From Ensifer adhaerens (GTDB lineage Bacteria > Pseudomonadota > Alphaproteobacteria > Rhizobiales > Rhizobiaceae): a DNA stretch of 64,000 nucleotides. Every line of letters begins with the position of its first letter. Position 1 is the first letter of the stretch. Of this stretch, positions 52,262 to 62,014 are shown piece by piece. Position numbers and translations under genes: made by a program. Under the pieces are notes generated by a model. That model had not been told where the DNA came from, did not search any database, and saw only the letters and a list, made by a program, of their open reading frames with translations. Where the stretch lies: contig NZ_CP118611.1 of the NCBI RefSeq assembly GCF_028993555.1, positions 421,001-485,000 on the forward strand, written 5' to 3'.

Positions 52262-52801
52262 ATGAGCGAGAAATTCACGTTCTGGATCTGCCTGCTGGCG
52301 CTGGTCGTCGCACTGCCGCTCGCCTTCGCCGTCCGCGCCTGGGAGAACCTGCGAGAGGGGCATTGGCTTGCCACCCACAAGGAGGAAATCGTCGTCGAGG
52401 GTGGAGTGGGGCAGGCCTTCGCCGGTGGGCAGTGGAAGCTCCTGGACATGAGACGCCTGCCGCACACCGATGACGCGCGCGTCGTTCTTGCCGAGCTCGA
52501 GGTGTCGCCGACCGATCCAGCCGTTTTGTCGCAAGGGGCCTGCCGCGTGCGGCTGATCGACGGCAAGGGACGCCGTTTCGAGCCCGTCACGCTGACCGAG
52601 CCGGTCGTGCGGGAGATGTATCCGGAGGCGGCCGAGCGTCCGCGCTGCGGCATAACGGCCTTAGCCGGGGCCCAGAATGGCGCCGCGGTGCGCATGGCCG
52701 AAAGCTTCATCGTTCCCTCGGAGGCACGTGACCTTTCTCTCCGGATCGAGTTTCCGGGTGCCAGCGACGAGACGCTGATCTTCAAGTGGACGCGTAGCTG
52801 A
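52262..52801 (+). CDS. Membrane-anchored hypothetical protein 3 of 3
   Basis: A 179-residue protein: one helix at about 7-25 (WICLLALVVALPLAFAVRAW), then a beta-rich domain with GGQWKLLDMRRLPHTD, ARVVLAELEVSPTDPA, a Cys pair (GACRVRL and RPRCGITA) and a final LSLRIEFPGASDETLIF. GAGGGACC is upstream of the ATG. It ends 20 bp inside the convergent polytopic membrane gene. The three proteins probably form one envelope complex. Confidence 0.68.
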   Translation: MSEKFTFWICLLALVVALPLAFAVRAWENLREGHWLATHKEEIVVEGGVGQAFAGGQWKLLDMRRLPHTDDARVVLAELEVSPTDPAVLSQGACRVRLIDGKGRRFEPVTLTEPVVREMYPEAAERPRCGITALAGAQNGAAVRMAESFIVPSEARDLSLRIEFPGASDETLIFKWTRS

Positions 52802-54104
52802 TTTCGTCCTTCTCGGCCTGACGGGAAACCGCGTGCTCGAGCATCGCCGCCAGCAAGGTGATGCGCAGCGCATCGAGCACGATGCCGCCGTCGAGATCGC
52901 TGGGGCTGCCGATGAAAAGGCTGAGTGCATCGAAGACAAGCTGCCAACTCGCCAGGTCGCCCATGCCGAGTGTTCGTGTCGCCGCGTACCAGATCCAGGC
53001 TCCGGCCCATGCGATGGCGCGGTAGGCGATAATGAAGGCAAATAGCGTGGCAAGCCCCGAACCGAGCGTCAGCTTCAGGCAGGTCCAGATCGGAGCGTAG
53101 CGGGAGCGATAATCGCTGACGAAGTGCTCGAGAAAATCGGCAATCCACTTGCGAAGAGTTCTCACCCGACGCGGCCGCGGCGAGGACGGTTTTGCCCGCG
53201 CTGCCGGGCTTGAGAGCTCATAGCCGTTGATGATCGCCGCCATGACCAGCCAGATGATCGGCAGGAGCGCGTAGAAGAACAGGCCCTCTGCCTGCACGTT
53301 CCAATAGGGCCTCCTCAGTTCCACCGGTACGAAGGTCTCGGCGGCATGCGCGACGCCGGTGAAGGTGAAGCCGTTCATGCTGAGAAGCCTGCCGGCACCG
53401 AGCCAGGTGATGAACTGGTCCTTCCAGACCGACACGCCGTAAAGCCCGATGAAGATCCAGCTCGCGTCCGCCGCGACGACCAGCAGTCGCCAGAAGGATG
53501 TTTCGCTGTGCTTGCTCATGTGCTTCGCACCGAAGCGCACCAGCCAGCAGAGCGCGATCGAGATCAGGAGGCCGCGCGACTTCAGGATATCGAAGAAGTC
53601 GGCCTTCTCGCCGAAGGCGACGGCGTCGAGTGCCAAACGCGAATACTCGCGCACTGTGTCGCCGAGGAAACCCCAGGCGGCGTAGTAGGCAAAGAATGGC
53701 AGGATGGCGGCGGCGGTGACGGCGAGCAGCCTGCGGTCGGGTTTCGGTGCAGCGCTGGTGGCCTCGGCCGCAGCCGGCTGTTGGCGGAGAGCTTCAAGTG
53801 CCGGCAGCCCGGGGCGGAGCGTCATGAACATCAGAACAACAACAACGAGCTTCGCCAACACGACAAAGGAGAGCGTCACCATACCGCCGAGCGGATGTTG
53901 CTGTCCGATCGCAACGGCCGCACGCATCAGGAGATCATGCGCGATGTAGCCGCAGGTCCCAATCAAGAGGAGTTGCGGCCAGAAGCGAGCAATGAGACGC
54001 CCCATCAGGGCAAAGGGTCCGAAGACTTCGGTGATCGACATCATGGCGACAACATAGTTGCGCCAGTTGGTGACGACAACCACACGGGGCAGGCGAAGAG
54101 CCAA
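52782..54104 (-). CDS. Polytopic membrane protein of unknown function
   Basis: A 440-residue protein with roughly nine hydrophobic helices and a central polar, Arg/Pro-rich loop near 305-325 (AKPSSPRPRRVRTLRKW). No family motif is evident. It starts at TTG 54104 with GGAG upstream, 21 bp after the mutase stop; ATGs at 54044 and 54041 are alternatives. The 3' end overlaps by 20 bp the last of three convergent membrane-anchored genes. Product would sit in the inner membrane. Confidence 0.7.
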   Translation of the reverse strand: MALRLPRVVVVTNWRNYVVAMMSITEVFGPFALMGRLIARFWPQLLLIGTCGYIAHDLLMRAAVAIGQQHPLGGMVTLSFVVLAKLVVVVLMFMTLRPGLPALEALRQQPAAAEATSAAPKPDRRLLAVTAAAILPFFAYYAAWGFLGDTVREYSRLALDAVAFGEKADFFDILKSRGLLISIALCWLVRFGAKHMSKHSETSFWRLLVVAADASWIFIGLYGVSVWKDQFITWLGAGRLLSMNGFTFTGVAHAAETFVPVELRRPYWNVQAEGLFFYALLPIIWLVMAAIINGYELSSPAARAKPSSPRPRRVRTLRKWIADFLEHFVSDYRSRYAPIWTCLKLTLGSGLATLFAFIIAYRAIAWAGAWIWYAATRTLGMGDLASWQLVFDALSLFIGSPSDLDGGIVLDALRITLLAAMLEHAVSRQAEKDEISYAST

Positions 54105-54125
54105 ACAGCGCTCCGCCTTGCCGTG

Positions 54126-56264
54126 TCAGATGTTGCGGCGCTTGCCTTCGATCAGGTCGAGCACGGCGCGCGCGGCGTCGAGCACATTGGTGCCCGGACC
54201 GAAGACGGCCGAGACGCCGTTGTCCATCAGGTAGTCGTAATCCTGACGCGGGATGACGCCGCCGCAGATGACGATGACGTCCTCGCCGCCGCGTTTCTTC
54301 AGAGCTTCGGCAAGCTGCGGCATCAGCGTCTTGTGGCCGGCCGCCAGCGACGAGACGCCGATGACGTTGACCTTGCTGGCGAGCGCCATGTCAGCGGCCT
54401 CTTCCGGCGTCTGGAACAGTGGGCCGGCGAGCACGTCGAAGCCGATGTCTCCGAAGGCGGACGCGATCACCTTGGCGCCGCGGTCGTGCCCATCCTGGCC
54501 GAGTTTGGCGACCATGATCTTCGGCTTGCGGCCGAGTTTCGCCGAGACCTCGTCGAGGCGCCCCGAGAGCATGTCGAGTTCAGGCTCGCCCTCATAGGCC
54601 TTGCCGTAGATCTTGCTGACGACCTTGGGCGTTGCGGCGTGGTCACCGAAAGCACCACGCATGGCGTCCGAAATTTCGCCGACGGTGGCGCGCGCCCGCG
54701 CCGCCTCGACGGCGGCGGCCAGCAGATTGCCTTCTCCAGTGCGCGCGATCTCGGCGAGGGTATCCAGAGCCTTCTTGACCTCGACGCTATCACGCCGACG
54801 CTTGGTTTCCTCGATCCGACGGATCTGCGCGGCGCGTACGGCGCTGTTGTCGATCTCCAGAATGTCGATCGGCTCCTCATTGTCGAGGCGGTACTTGTTG
54901 ACGCCGACGATGACTTCTTCGCCCTTGTCGACGGCCGCCTGGCGACGGGTTGCCGCCTCCTCGATCAGCCGCTTCGGCAGGCCGGCATTGACGGCGCGGG
55001 TCATGCCGCCCATCGCCTCGACCTCCTCGATCAGCGTCCAGGCCTTTTCGGCGAGTTCGTTGGTCAGGCTCTCGACGTAGTAGGATCCGGCGAGCGGATC
55101 GACGACCTTGGTCACGCCGGTTTCGTGCTGCAGGATCAGCTGCGTGTTGCGGGCGATGCGGGCGGAGAACTCCGTCGGCAGCGCGATCGCCTCGTCGAAG
55201 GAATTGGTGTGCAGCGACTGCGTGCCGCCAAGGGCTGCCGACATTGCCTCAAACGCGGTGCGGATGATGTTGTTGTAGGGATCCTGTTCCTGCAGCGAGA
55301 CGCCCGAAGTCTGGCAATGGGTGCGCAGCATCAGCGACGACGGCTTCTTCGGCTCGAACTCCTTCATGATCCGGGTCCAGAGCAACCGCGCCGCGCGAAG
55401 CTTCGCAGCTTCCATGAAGAAGTTCATGCCGATCGCGAAGAAGAAGGAAAGGCGACCTGCGAATTCGTCGACATTCAGCCCCTTCGCAATCGCCGCCCGC
55501 ACATATTCGCGCCCGTCGGCCAGCGTGAAGGCAAGCTCCTGCACCAGCGTCGCGCCGGCTTCCTGCATGTGGTAGCCGGAGATCGAGATCGAATTGAACT
55601 TCGGCATCTCCCTCGCCGTATACTCGATGATATCGGCGACGATGCGCATCGAGGGTTCCGGCGGGTAGATGTAGGTGTTGCGGACCATGAACTCCTTGAG
55701 GATGTCGTTCTGGATCGTGCCTGACAGCTTGTCGCGCGAAACGCCCTGTTCTTCGCCGGCGACGATGAACGAGGCAAGAATCGGGATGACGGCGCCGTTC
55801 ATGGTCATCGACACCGACATCTCCTCGAGCGGGATGCCGTCGAACAGGATCTTCATGTCCTCGACCGAATCGATTGCCACTCCCGCCTTTCCGACATCGC
55901 CCTCGACGCGCGGATGGTCGCTGTCGTAGCCGCGATGGGTCGCCAGGTCGAAGGCGACCGAAAGGCCCTTCTGTCCTGCGGCCAGGTTCTTTCTATAGAA
56001 GGCGTTTGACGCTTCCGCTGTTGAGAACCCGGCATATTGCCGGATCGTCCAGGGCCGGCCGGCATACATCGTGGCGCGCGGCCCGCGCACGAAGGGCTCG
56101 AAGCCGGGCAGTGACGTGAGGTGGTCGATCCCTTGCAGGTCGTCAACCGTATAGAGCGGTTTTACTGCAATGCCCTCGGGCGTCTGCCAGGTGAGGCTTT
56201 CCGGCGCTGCCTTCAGTTCACGCTCGGCGAGCGTTTCCCAGTCCTTGATGGTTTTCTCGGTCAT
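54126..56264 (-). CDS. bhbA: Methylmalonyl-CoA mutase
   Basis: A 712-residue single-chain B12 mutase turning (R)-methylmalonyl-CoA into succinyl-CoA. The substrate barrel fills residues 1 to about 550 ([57 protein letters not shown]), then the cobalamin domain with DGHDRG at 591-596 (H593 is the cobalt ligand). The ATG at 56264 has GGAG upstream, better than 56279. It closes the propionyl-CoA route started by pccAB. A mutase chaperone gene and an epimerase gene are not in the window. Confidence 0.93.
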   Translation of the reverse strand: MTEKTIKDWETLAERELKAAPESLTWQTPEGIAVKPLYTVDDLQGIDHLTSLPGFEPFVRGPRATMYAGRPWTIRQYAGFSTAEASNAFYRKNLAAGQKGLSVAFDLATHRGYDSDHPRVEGDVGKAGVAIDSVEDMKILFDGIPLEEMSVSMTMNGAVIPILASFIVAGEEQGVSRDKLSGTIQNDILKEFMVRNTYIYPPEPSMRIVADIIEYTAREMPKFNSISISGYHMQEAGATLVQELAFTLADGREYVRAAIAKGLNVDEFAGRLSFFFAIGMNFFMEAAKLRAARLLWTRIMKEFEPKKPSSLMLRTHCQTSGVSLQEQDPYNNIIRTAFEAMSAALGGTQSLHTNSFDEAIALPTEFSARIARNTQLILQHETGVTKVVDPLAGSYYVESLTNELAEKAWTLIEEVEAMGGMTRAVNAGLPKRLIEEAATRRQAAVDKGEEVIVGVNKYRLDNEEPIDILEIDNSAVRAAQIRRIEETKRRRDSVEVKKALDTLAEIARTGEGNLLAAAVEAARARATVGEISDAMRGAFGDHAATPKVVSKIYGKAYEGEPELDMLSGRLDEVSAKLGRKPKIMVAKLGQDGHDRGAKVIASAFGDIGFDVLAGPLFQTPEEAADMALASKVNVIGVSSLAAGHKTLMPQLAEALKKRGGEDVIVICGGVIPRQDYDYLMDNGVSAVFGPGTNVLDAARAVLDLIEGKRRNI

Positions 56265-56297
56265 CGGCGTGCTCCGCATTCTGCTTGACTCGACCAG

Positions 56298-56412
56298 CCC
56301 CTCATCCCTCTACCGGGACCTTCTCCCCGTCCCGACGGGGAGAAGGGGACACTGGAACTCTCGGCGCTTAACTTCCCTCTCCCCGCCCGCGGGGAGAGGG
56401 TCAGGGTAAGGG
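56298..56412. repeat. Composite palindromic repeat between bhbA and pccA
   Basis: Two strong hairpins: 13-bp arms 56319-56331/56334-56346 with CC loop, and 12-bp arms 56375-56386/56389-56400 with CC loop. Outer ends GCCCCTCATCCCT and AGGGTAAGGGGC also pair. CTCCCC/GGGGAG units of this kind are, as I recall, dispersed intergenic repeats in Rhizobiales. It sits in the pcc-bhb transcription unit and could be an mRNA boundary. Confidence 0.7.
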
Positions 56413-56441
56413 GCAAAGCCTGGATGGCTTTGCGGCTTCCA

Positions 56442-58445
56442 TCATTCGAACTCCATGATCAGTTCGTCGACCGCGAGGCTGGCGCCGGCGGCAACCGCCA
56501 CGCGCTTGACCACGGCCTTCTTCTCGGCGCGCAGGATGTTCTCCATCTTCATCGCCTCGACGACCGCGAGCGCCTGTCCGGCCTCAACGGTGTCGCCGGC
56601 CTTGACCGTGACCGAGGTTATGACGCCGGGCATCGGGCAGAGCAGCATGCGCGACGTATCCGGCGGCAGTTTCTTCGGCATCAGCCGTGCCAGTTCCGCA
56701 ACCCGCGGGCTTCTCACATGCGTGACGAGATCGATGCCCCGCCAGCGAAGCCGAAGGGCGGTTCCGACCAGGTCGACTTTGACGCTCATGGGCTCATTGT
56801 CGATGTTGAAGGTGGCAAGCGTGCGACCCGGAGCCCAGTCGCCGGCGATGGTGACCGTCGAGCCATCGGCAAAGCTCACATAGGAACCGTCGGCGGATGC
56901 GCCGGCGGTGACAGCAATGTCGTGATTACCAAGGCTGACCACCCAGTTATGGCCAACGACGCGACGATGATTGCCGATCGTGCCGGAAATCTGGCTGGCG
57001 CGTTCCTGCAGGATCTGATTGACCGAGACTGCGACGGCGGCGAGCTTGCGCAGCGACGGCTCGTCGGCCGCAACACCATGGAAGCCATCGACGAATTCCT
57101 CGGCGATATAGGCGGTGGTCAGCCGGCCCTCGCGGAAGCGCTGCTGTTGCATGACGGCCGAAAGAAACGGCAGGTTATGGCCAATTCCCTCCACCTCGAA
57201 CTGGTCGAGCGCCTCGGCCATTGCGTCGACGGCCGTCCGGCGGTCCGGTCCCCAGGTGCAGAGCTTGGCGATCATCGGATCGTAATACATCGAGATCTCG
57301 CCGCCCTCGAAGACGCCGGTATCGTTGCGCGTCACCGTACCGCCGTCGCGCCGGCCTTCGACCGGCGGGCGGTAGCGTGTCAGCCGGCCGATCGACGGCA
57401 GGAAGTTGCGATAGGGATCTTCGGCATAGAGCCGGCTTTCGATCGCCCAGCCATTGAGCTTCACGTCCTGCTGGCCGAAGGCGAGCTTCTCGCCGCTCGC
57501 AACCCGGATCATCTGCTCAACAAGGTCGAGCCCGGTGATGAGTTCGGTCACCGGATGCTCCACCTGCAGGCGCGTGTTCATCTCGAGGAAATAGAAGTTG
57601 CGCTTGCCGTCGACGATGAATTCGACGGTGCCGGCCGAATGGTAGCCGACCGCCTTGGCGAGTGCGACCGCCTGTTCGCCCATGGCCTTGCGCGTCTCAG
57701 CGTCGAGGAACGGCGATGGCGCCTCCTCGATGACCTTCTGGTTGCGGCGCTGGATCGAGCATTCGCGCTCGCCGAGGTAGAGCGTGTTGCCGTGCTTGTC
57801 GCCGAGCACCTGGATCTCGATATGGCGCGGCTCGGTCACGAATTTCTCGATGAAGATGCGGTCATCGCCAAAGGCGTTCCTCGCTTCGTTCTTCGAGGAC
57901 TGGAAGCCTTCTCGCGCCTCCTGGTCGTTCCAGGCGATGCGCATACCCTTGCCGCCGCCGCCGGCCGATGCCTTGATCATTACGGGATAGCCAATCGAGG
58001 AGGCGATCCTTACGGCTTCGTCCGCATCTTCGATGAGACCCATATGGCCGGGAACCGTCGAGACGCCCGCTTCTGCGGCCAGCTTCTTGGAGGTGATCTT
58101 GTCGCCCATCGCCTGGATCGCCCCAACAGGCGGGCCGATGAAGGCGACGCCCTCCTTGTCGAGCGCTTGGGCAAAGGCGGCGTTTTCCGAGAGGAAGCCA
58201 TAGCCCGGATGCACGGCGTCAGCGCCGGTCTTGCGGATCGCGTCGATGATCTTGTCGATGACGATATAGGACTGGGCCGACGGCGAGGGGCCGATATGCA
58301 CGGCCTCATCCGCCATGCGCACATGCATCGCGTCGCGGTCGGCATCGGAATAGACTGCAACGGTGGCGATGCCGAGCTTCTTCGCGGTCTTGATGACGCG
58401 GCAGGCGATTTCACCACGGTTGGCAATGAGGATTTTCTTGAACAT
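56442..58445 (-). CDS. pccA: Propionyl-CoA carboxylase alpha subunit (biotin carboxylase + BCCP)
   Basis: A 667-residue biotin carboxylase with carrier domain. Order: MFKKILIANRGEIACRVIK start, ATP-grasp region with the glycine loop KASAGGGGKGMR, ERECSIQRRNQKVIEEAPSP, EMNTRLQVEHPVTE, a PCC-type middle domain, and the biotinyl domain with K633 in EAMKMEN. It carboxylates biotin with ATP and bicarbonate; PccB then makes methylmalonyl-CoA. The ATG at 58445 is the natural start; a TTG at 58460 is possible. Biotin-protein ligase is elsewhere. Confidence 0.94.
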   Translation of the reverse strand: MFKKILIANRGEIACRVIKTAKKLGIATVAVYSDADRDAMHVRMADEAVHIGPSPSAQSYIVIDKIIDAIRKTGADAVHPGYGFLSENAAFAQALDKEGVAFIGPPVGAIQAMGDKITSKKLAAEAGVSTVPGHMGLIEDADEAVRIASSIGYPVMIKASAGGGGKGMRIAWNDQEAREGFQSSKNEARNAFGDDRIFIEKFVTEPRHIEIQVLGDKHGNTLYLGERECSIQRRNQKVIEEAPSPFLDAETRKAMGEQAVALAKAVGYHSAGTVEFIVDGKRNFYFLEMNTRLQVEHPVTELITGLDLVEQMIRVASGEKLAFGQQDVKLNGWAIESRLYAEDPYRNFLPSIGRLTRYRPPVEGRRDGGTVTRNDTGVFEGGEISMYYDPMIAKLCTWGPDRRTAVDAMAEALDQFEVEGIGHNLPFLSAVMQQQRFREGRLTTAYIAEEFVDGFHGVAADEPSLRKLAAVAVSVNQILQERASQISGTIGNHRRVVGHNWVVSLGNHDIAVTAGASADGSYVSFADGSTVTIAGDWAPGRTLATFNIDNEPMSVKVDLVGTALRLRWRGIDLVTHVRSPRVAELARLMPKKLPPDTSRMLLCPMPGVITSVTVKAGDTVEAGQALAVVEAMKMENILRAEKKAVVKRVAVAAGASLAVDELIMEFE

Positions 58446-58486
58446 TTGTTTCTCTTTCAAATCCCTGGCAAATCCTGGGGCGAGCG

Positions 58487-58789
58487 TCAGCGTTTGAACT
58501 TGCGGCGATAGGGAAGAAGCGCGATCGACGATGCTGCGGCAGCACCTCCGAAGAGCAGTGCGAAGGGCACGACGACCATGAGCGTGGCCAGAACCGGGCT
58601 TGTCGAGCGGATGATGTGGGTGCCGACCGCGCCGATGTTGAGCCAGATCAGCACGCCGGCCGTGAGCGCCCCGATCGTCATGCCGATCAGCGCATTGACG
58701 GTCATGTAGCGCAGCATCTGCCAGTGGTCGCGGCGGGCCTCCTCAGGCGTCATGACGCGCTCCGGCTCCCGTTCCATCGTCGCCTCCAT
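58487..58789 (-). CDS. Small two-helix membrane protein coupled to pccB
   Basis: A 100-residue protein: acidic, soluble first part (about 1-28, EREPERVMTPEEARRDHWQM), helices at about 30-53 (TVNALIGMTIGALTAGVLIW) and 65-90 (LATLMVVVPFALLFGGAAAA), basic end RRKFKR. Its ATG overlaps the pccB stop (TGATG), so it is translated with pccB. I know no function; a membrane or assembly role for the carboxylase is guesswork. The gap to pccA is 41 bp. Confidence 0.78.
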   Translation of the reverse strand: MEATMEREPERVMTPEEARRDHWQMLRYMTVNALIGMTIGALTAGVLIWLNIGAVGTHIIRSTSPVLATLMVVVPFALLFGGAAAASSIALLPYRRKFKR

Positions 58790-60321
58790 CAGAGCGGGAT
58801 CGTGTCGTGCTTGCGCCAGCGCAGATCGACCTTCTTGTTGCGCAGCGAGGCGAAGGCGCGGGCGATACGGCGGCGCGACGAATGCGGCATGATCACCTCG
58901 TCGATGAAGCCGCGCTCAGCAGCCACGAACGGGTTGGCGAAGCGCTCCTCGTATTCCTTCGTGCGCGCGGCGATCTTCTCGGGGTCGCCGAGTTCCGAGC
59001 GATAGAGGATCTCGGTCGCGCCCTTGGCACCCATGACGGCGATCTCGGCGGTCGGCCAGGCATAGTTGACATCGGCGCCGATATGCTTCGAGGCCATGAC
59101 GTCATAGGCACCGCCATAGGCCTTGCGGGTGATCAGTGTCACCATCGGTACGGTTGCCTGGCTATAGGCAAAGAGCAGCTTGGCGCCATGCTTGATGACG
59201 CCGCCGTACTCCTGCGCGGTGCCCGGCAGGAATCCGGGCACGTCGACCAGCGTCAGGATCGGAATAGAGAAGGCATCGCAGAAGCGCACGAACCGCGCGG
59301 CCTTGCGCGAACTGTCGATGTCGAGGCAGCCGGCGAGCACCATCGGCTGGTTGGCAACGACGCCGACCGTCTGGCCCTCCATGCGGATGAAGCCGGTGAT
59401 GATGTTGCGGGCAAAGCTCTGCTGCAATTCGAAGAAGTCGCCTTCGTCGGCAAGCGCCAGGATCAATTCCTTCATGTCGTAGGGCTTGGTGGCGCTGTCG
59501 GGAATCAGGCTGTCGAGCCGCATTTCGAGCCGTGACGGATCGTCGTGGAACGGGCGGACCGGCGGCTTCTCGCGGTTGTTGAGCGGCAGGAAATCGAAAA
59601 GCAGCCGGGTCGCCTCCAGCGCTTCGATGTCGTTTTCGTAAGCACCGTCGGCAACTGAAGACTTCGATGTGTGCGTGCGGGCGCCGCCGAGTTCTTCGGC
59701 CGTGACGATCTCGTTTGTCACTGTCTTTACGACGTCGGGGCCGGTCACGAACATGTAGGAACTATCACGGACCATGAAGATGAAGTCGGTCATCGCCGGC
59801 GAGTAGACCGCACCTCCGGCGCAAGGGCCCATGATCACCGAGATCTGGGGAATGACGCCGGAAGCCTCGGCATTGCGGCGGAAGACCTCGGCGTAGCCGG
59901 CAAGCGAAGCCACGCCTTCCTGGATGCGGGCGCCGCCACTATCGTTGAGGCCGATGACCGGCGCGCCGTTTCTGACCGCCATATCCATGATCTTGCAGAT
60001 CTTCTGTGCATGGGTTTCCGACAGCGATCCACCGAGCACGGTGAAGTCCTGGGAGAAGACATAGACCTGGCGGCCGTTGATCGTGCCCCAGCCGGTCACC
60101 ACGCCATCGCCGGCGACCGTCTGTTCCGCCATGCCGAAGTCGACGCAGCGGTGGGTGACATACATGTCGTATTCTTCGAACGAGCCTTCATCGAGCAAGA
60201 CCTCGATGCGTTCGCGCGCCGTCAGCTTGCCCTTGCCGTGCTGGGCATCGATCCGTCGCTGGCCGCCGCCGGCTCTTGCTTCCGCCCGGCGGGCTTCGAC
60301 CTGTTCTAGTATGGCGCGCAT
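58789..60321 (-). CDS. pccB: Propionyl-CoA carboxylase beta subunit
   Basis: A 510-residue carboxyltransferase subunit. Typical segments: [20 protein letters not shown] at about 29-48, [39 protein letters not shown], a second half with [15 protein letters not shown] acidic run, [20 protein letters not shown] and [11 protein letters not shown]. It moves the carboxyl from biotin to propionyl-CoA as an (alpha-beta)6 complex with PccA. First gene of the unit; the divergent regulator starts 157 bp away. Confidence 0.94.
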   Translation of the reverse strand: MRAILEQVEARRAEARAGGGQRRIDAQHGKGKLTARERIEVLLDEGSFEEYDMYVTHRCVDFGMAEQTVAGDGVVTGWGTINGRQVYVFSQDFTVLGGSLSETHAQKICKIMDMAVRNGAPVIGLNDSGGARIQEGVASLAGYAEVFRRNAEASGVIPQISVIMGPCAGGAVYSPAMTDFIFMVRDSSYMFVTGPDVVKTVTNEIVTAEELGGARTHTSKSSVADGAYENDIEALEATRLLFDFLPLNNREKPPVRPFHDDPSRLEMRLDSLIPDSATKPYDMKELILALADEGDFFELQQSFARNIITGFIRMEGQTVGVVANQPMVLAGCLDIDSSRKAARFVRFCDAFSIPILTLVDVPGFLPGTAQEYGGVIKHGAKLLFAYSQATVPMVTLITRKAYGGAYDVMASKHIGADVNYAWPTAEIAVMGAKGATEILYRSELGDPEKIAARTKEYEERFANPFVAAERGFIDEVIMPHSSRRRIARAFASLRNKKVDLRWRKHDTIPL

Positions 60322-60462
60322 GGTGCCCTCCCGATTTTTTAATGCCCGGCTTTTTCAATGATTGTGCAGAGGCGCTTCGACCTTCGCAATAGCGTCGAAG
60401 ACGGTATGGAAAAACGTCCCTTCATGTGCAAATGTGAAATAGAGAAATTTGTGAAACGTAAA

Positions 60463-60476
60463 TTGCAAAGTTGCAA
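60463..60476. promoter_or_regulatory. Candidate PccR/RamB-type operator (twin TTGCAA)
   Basis: TTGCAA at 60463-60468 and again at 60471-60476, in AATTGCAAAGTTGCAAAC. PccR of Rhodobacter, as I recall, binds paired TTTGCAAA sites. Here the second unit ends 2 nt before the regulator ATG and 142 bp from the pccB start. Confidence 0.6.
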
Positions 60477-60478
60477 AC

Positions 60479-61897
60479 ATGGCGATAGGCAAGCTCTATA
60501 TCGGCCGCAAGGTCAGGGAATTGCGAGAAGTGAACAAGGCGACACAGGGCCAGTTTGCCGAGCGCATCGGCATCTCCACCAGCTATCTCAACCAGATCGA
60601 GAACAACCAGCGGCCGGTCTCTGCCGCCGTGCTTCTGGCGCTTGCCGAAAAATTCCAGATCGATATCGCCGAACTTTCGACCGGGGAGGGCGATCGGCTG
60701 CTCTCGGCGCTTTCCGAGGCGCTCAGCGATCCGCTGTTCGAGACCTATTCGGCGAGCCTGCAGGAACTGAAGCTCGTCGCCCAGAATGCGCCGGGGCTGG
60801 CGCATGCGCTGATCACCTGCCACCAGGCCTATCGCCGCAACAGCGAGCAGTTGGCGAGCATCGACGACACGATCGGCCGCGGCGCGCCCTTCGTCGAAAC
60901 CACCCCCTATGAAGAGGTGCGCGACTTCTTCCATTTCGTCGACAACTACATCCATGAGATCGATCTGCTTGCCGAGCGGCTGGCCGGCGAACTCGGGCTC
61001 GGCGAGGGCGACAATCACGCAGCACTTGCAAGCTTTCTGGAGCAGCGCCACGGGGTGCGGGTCGTGCGCGGCAATGCGGGTGACGAGGCGATCCGGCGCT
61101 TCGATCCGCGTGCCCGCATCCTGACGCTGAACCCTTATGCGCCGGCGGCGACGCGCGACTTCCAGATCGCCCTGCAGATCGCCCAGCTTCATGCCCGCGA
61201 GGAGATCGACCGCGTGGCCGGCAGCGCCGGTTTCCGCACGGAGGAGGCCTATGAGATCTGTCGGATCGGATTGCAGAATTATTTCGCCGGGGCGCTGATC
61301 CTGCCCTATCAGGCCTTCTCGAAGGCAGCTCGCGACCTGAGGCACGATATCGAGCTGCTTGCCGCCCGTTTCGGCGCCTCGCTGGAACAGGTCTGCCACC
61401 GCCTCTCGACGCTGCAACGGCCGGGACAGAAGGGCATCCCGATCTTCTTTGCCCGCATCGATCGCGCCGGCAACATCACCAAGCGCCATAGTGCTGCGAA
61501 GCTGCAATTCGCCCGCTTCGGCGCCGCCTGTCCGCTCTGGAACGTCCATCAGGCTTTCGAAACGCCAGGCCGGATCATCCGCCAACTGGCCGAGACGCCG
61601 GATGGAGTGCGTTACCTCTGTCTCGCCACCCAGATCACCAAGGGCGGCGGCGGTTTCCGCGCCGCTCAGCCGCGCTACGCTCTGGCGCTCGGTTGTGAGG
61701 TCTCATACGCCGACGCCTTCGTCTATGCGGACGACATGGATCTCGGCAACCGCGCCGCCTTCGATCCGATCGGTATTTCCTGCCGTATCTGCGAGCGGAC
61801 GAAATGCGCGAGCCGTGCAGTGCCGCCTTTGAAGCGTCGCCTGATTGTGGATCATGACTTACGCGGCGCTCTGCCGTATCGTCTGAGCGAGAGTTGA
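60479..61897 (+). CDS. pccR: PccR-like short-chain acyl-CoA regulator (XRE + ScfR type)
   Basis: A 472-residue regulator: XRE helix-turn-helix at about 8-65 (GQFAERIGISTSYLNQIENN), an IrrE/peptidase-like middle (about 150-260) and a C-terminal ScfR domain with the Cys cluster PIGISCRICERTKCASRAVP at about 434-453. Relatives (PccR, RamB, MccR) control propionyl-CoA and acetyl-CoA genes and likely bind acyl-CoA. It is divergent from pccB. The ATG has no ribosome site because a TTGCAA site fills that position; translation may be leaderless or inefficient, which suggests autorepression. Confidence 0.88.
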   Translation: MAIGKLYIGRKVRELREVNKATQGQFAERIGISTSYLNQIENNQRPVSAAVLLALAEKFQIDIAELSTGEGDRLLSALSEALSDPLFETYSASLQELKLVAQNAPGLAHALITCHQAYRRNSEQLASIDDTIGRGAPFVETTPYEEVRDFFHFVDNYIHEIDLLAERLAGELGLGEGDNHAALASFLEQRHGVRVVRGNAGDEAIRRFDPRARILTLNPYAPAATRDFQIALQIAQLHAREEIDRVAGSAGFRTEEAYEICRIGLQNYFAGALILPYQAFSKAARDLRHDIELLAARFGASLEQVCHRLSTLQRPGQKGIPIFFARIDRAGNITKRHSAAKLQFARFGAACPLWNVHQAFETPGRIIRQLAETPDGVRYLCLATQITKGGGGFRAAQPRYALALGCEVSYADAFVYADDMDLGNRAAFDPIGISCRICERTKCASRAVPPLKRRLIVDHDLRGALPYRLSES

Positions 61898-62014
61898 TTG
61901 CGGTCATCTGTTCATTTTTGAACAGAGCCTGTGAGAAGTTGCACCTGTCCGTGTACGAAGTTTGGTGTAACTAGGCCCGTATCAGTCAAATATGCGGTCA
62001 GGGAGGACGTGCAT

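Noticed and set aside
53346..55724. Plus-strand open frame of 792 codons
   Set aside because: Spans two minus-strand genes, including the mutase, and shows no family motif.
56424..58511. Plus-strand open frame of 695 codons
   Set aside because: Antisense to pccA, whose minus-strand frame carries all biotin carboxylase motifs.
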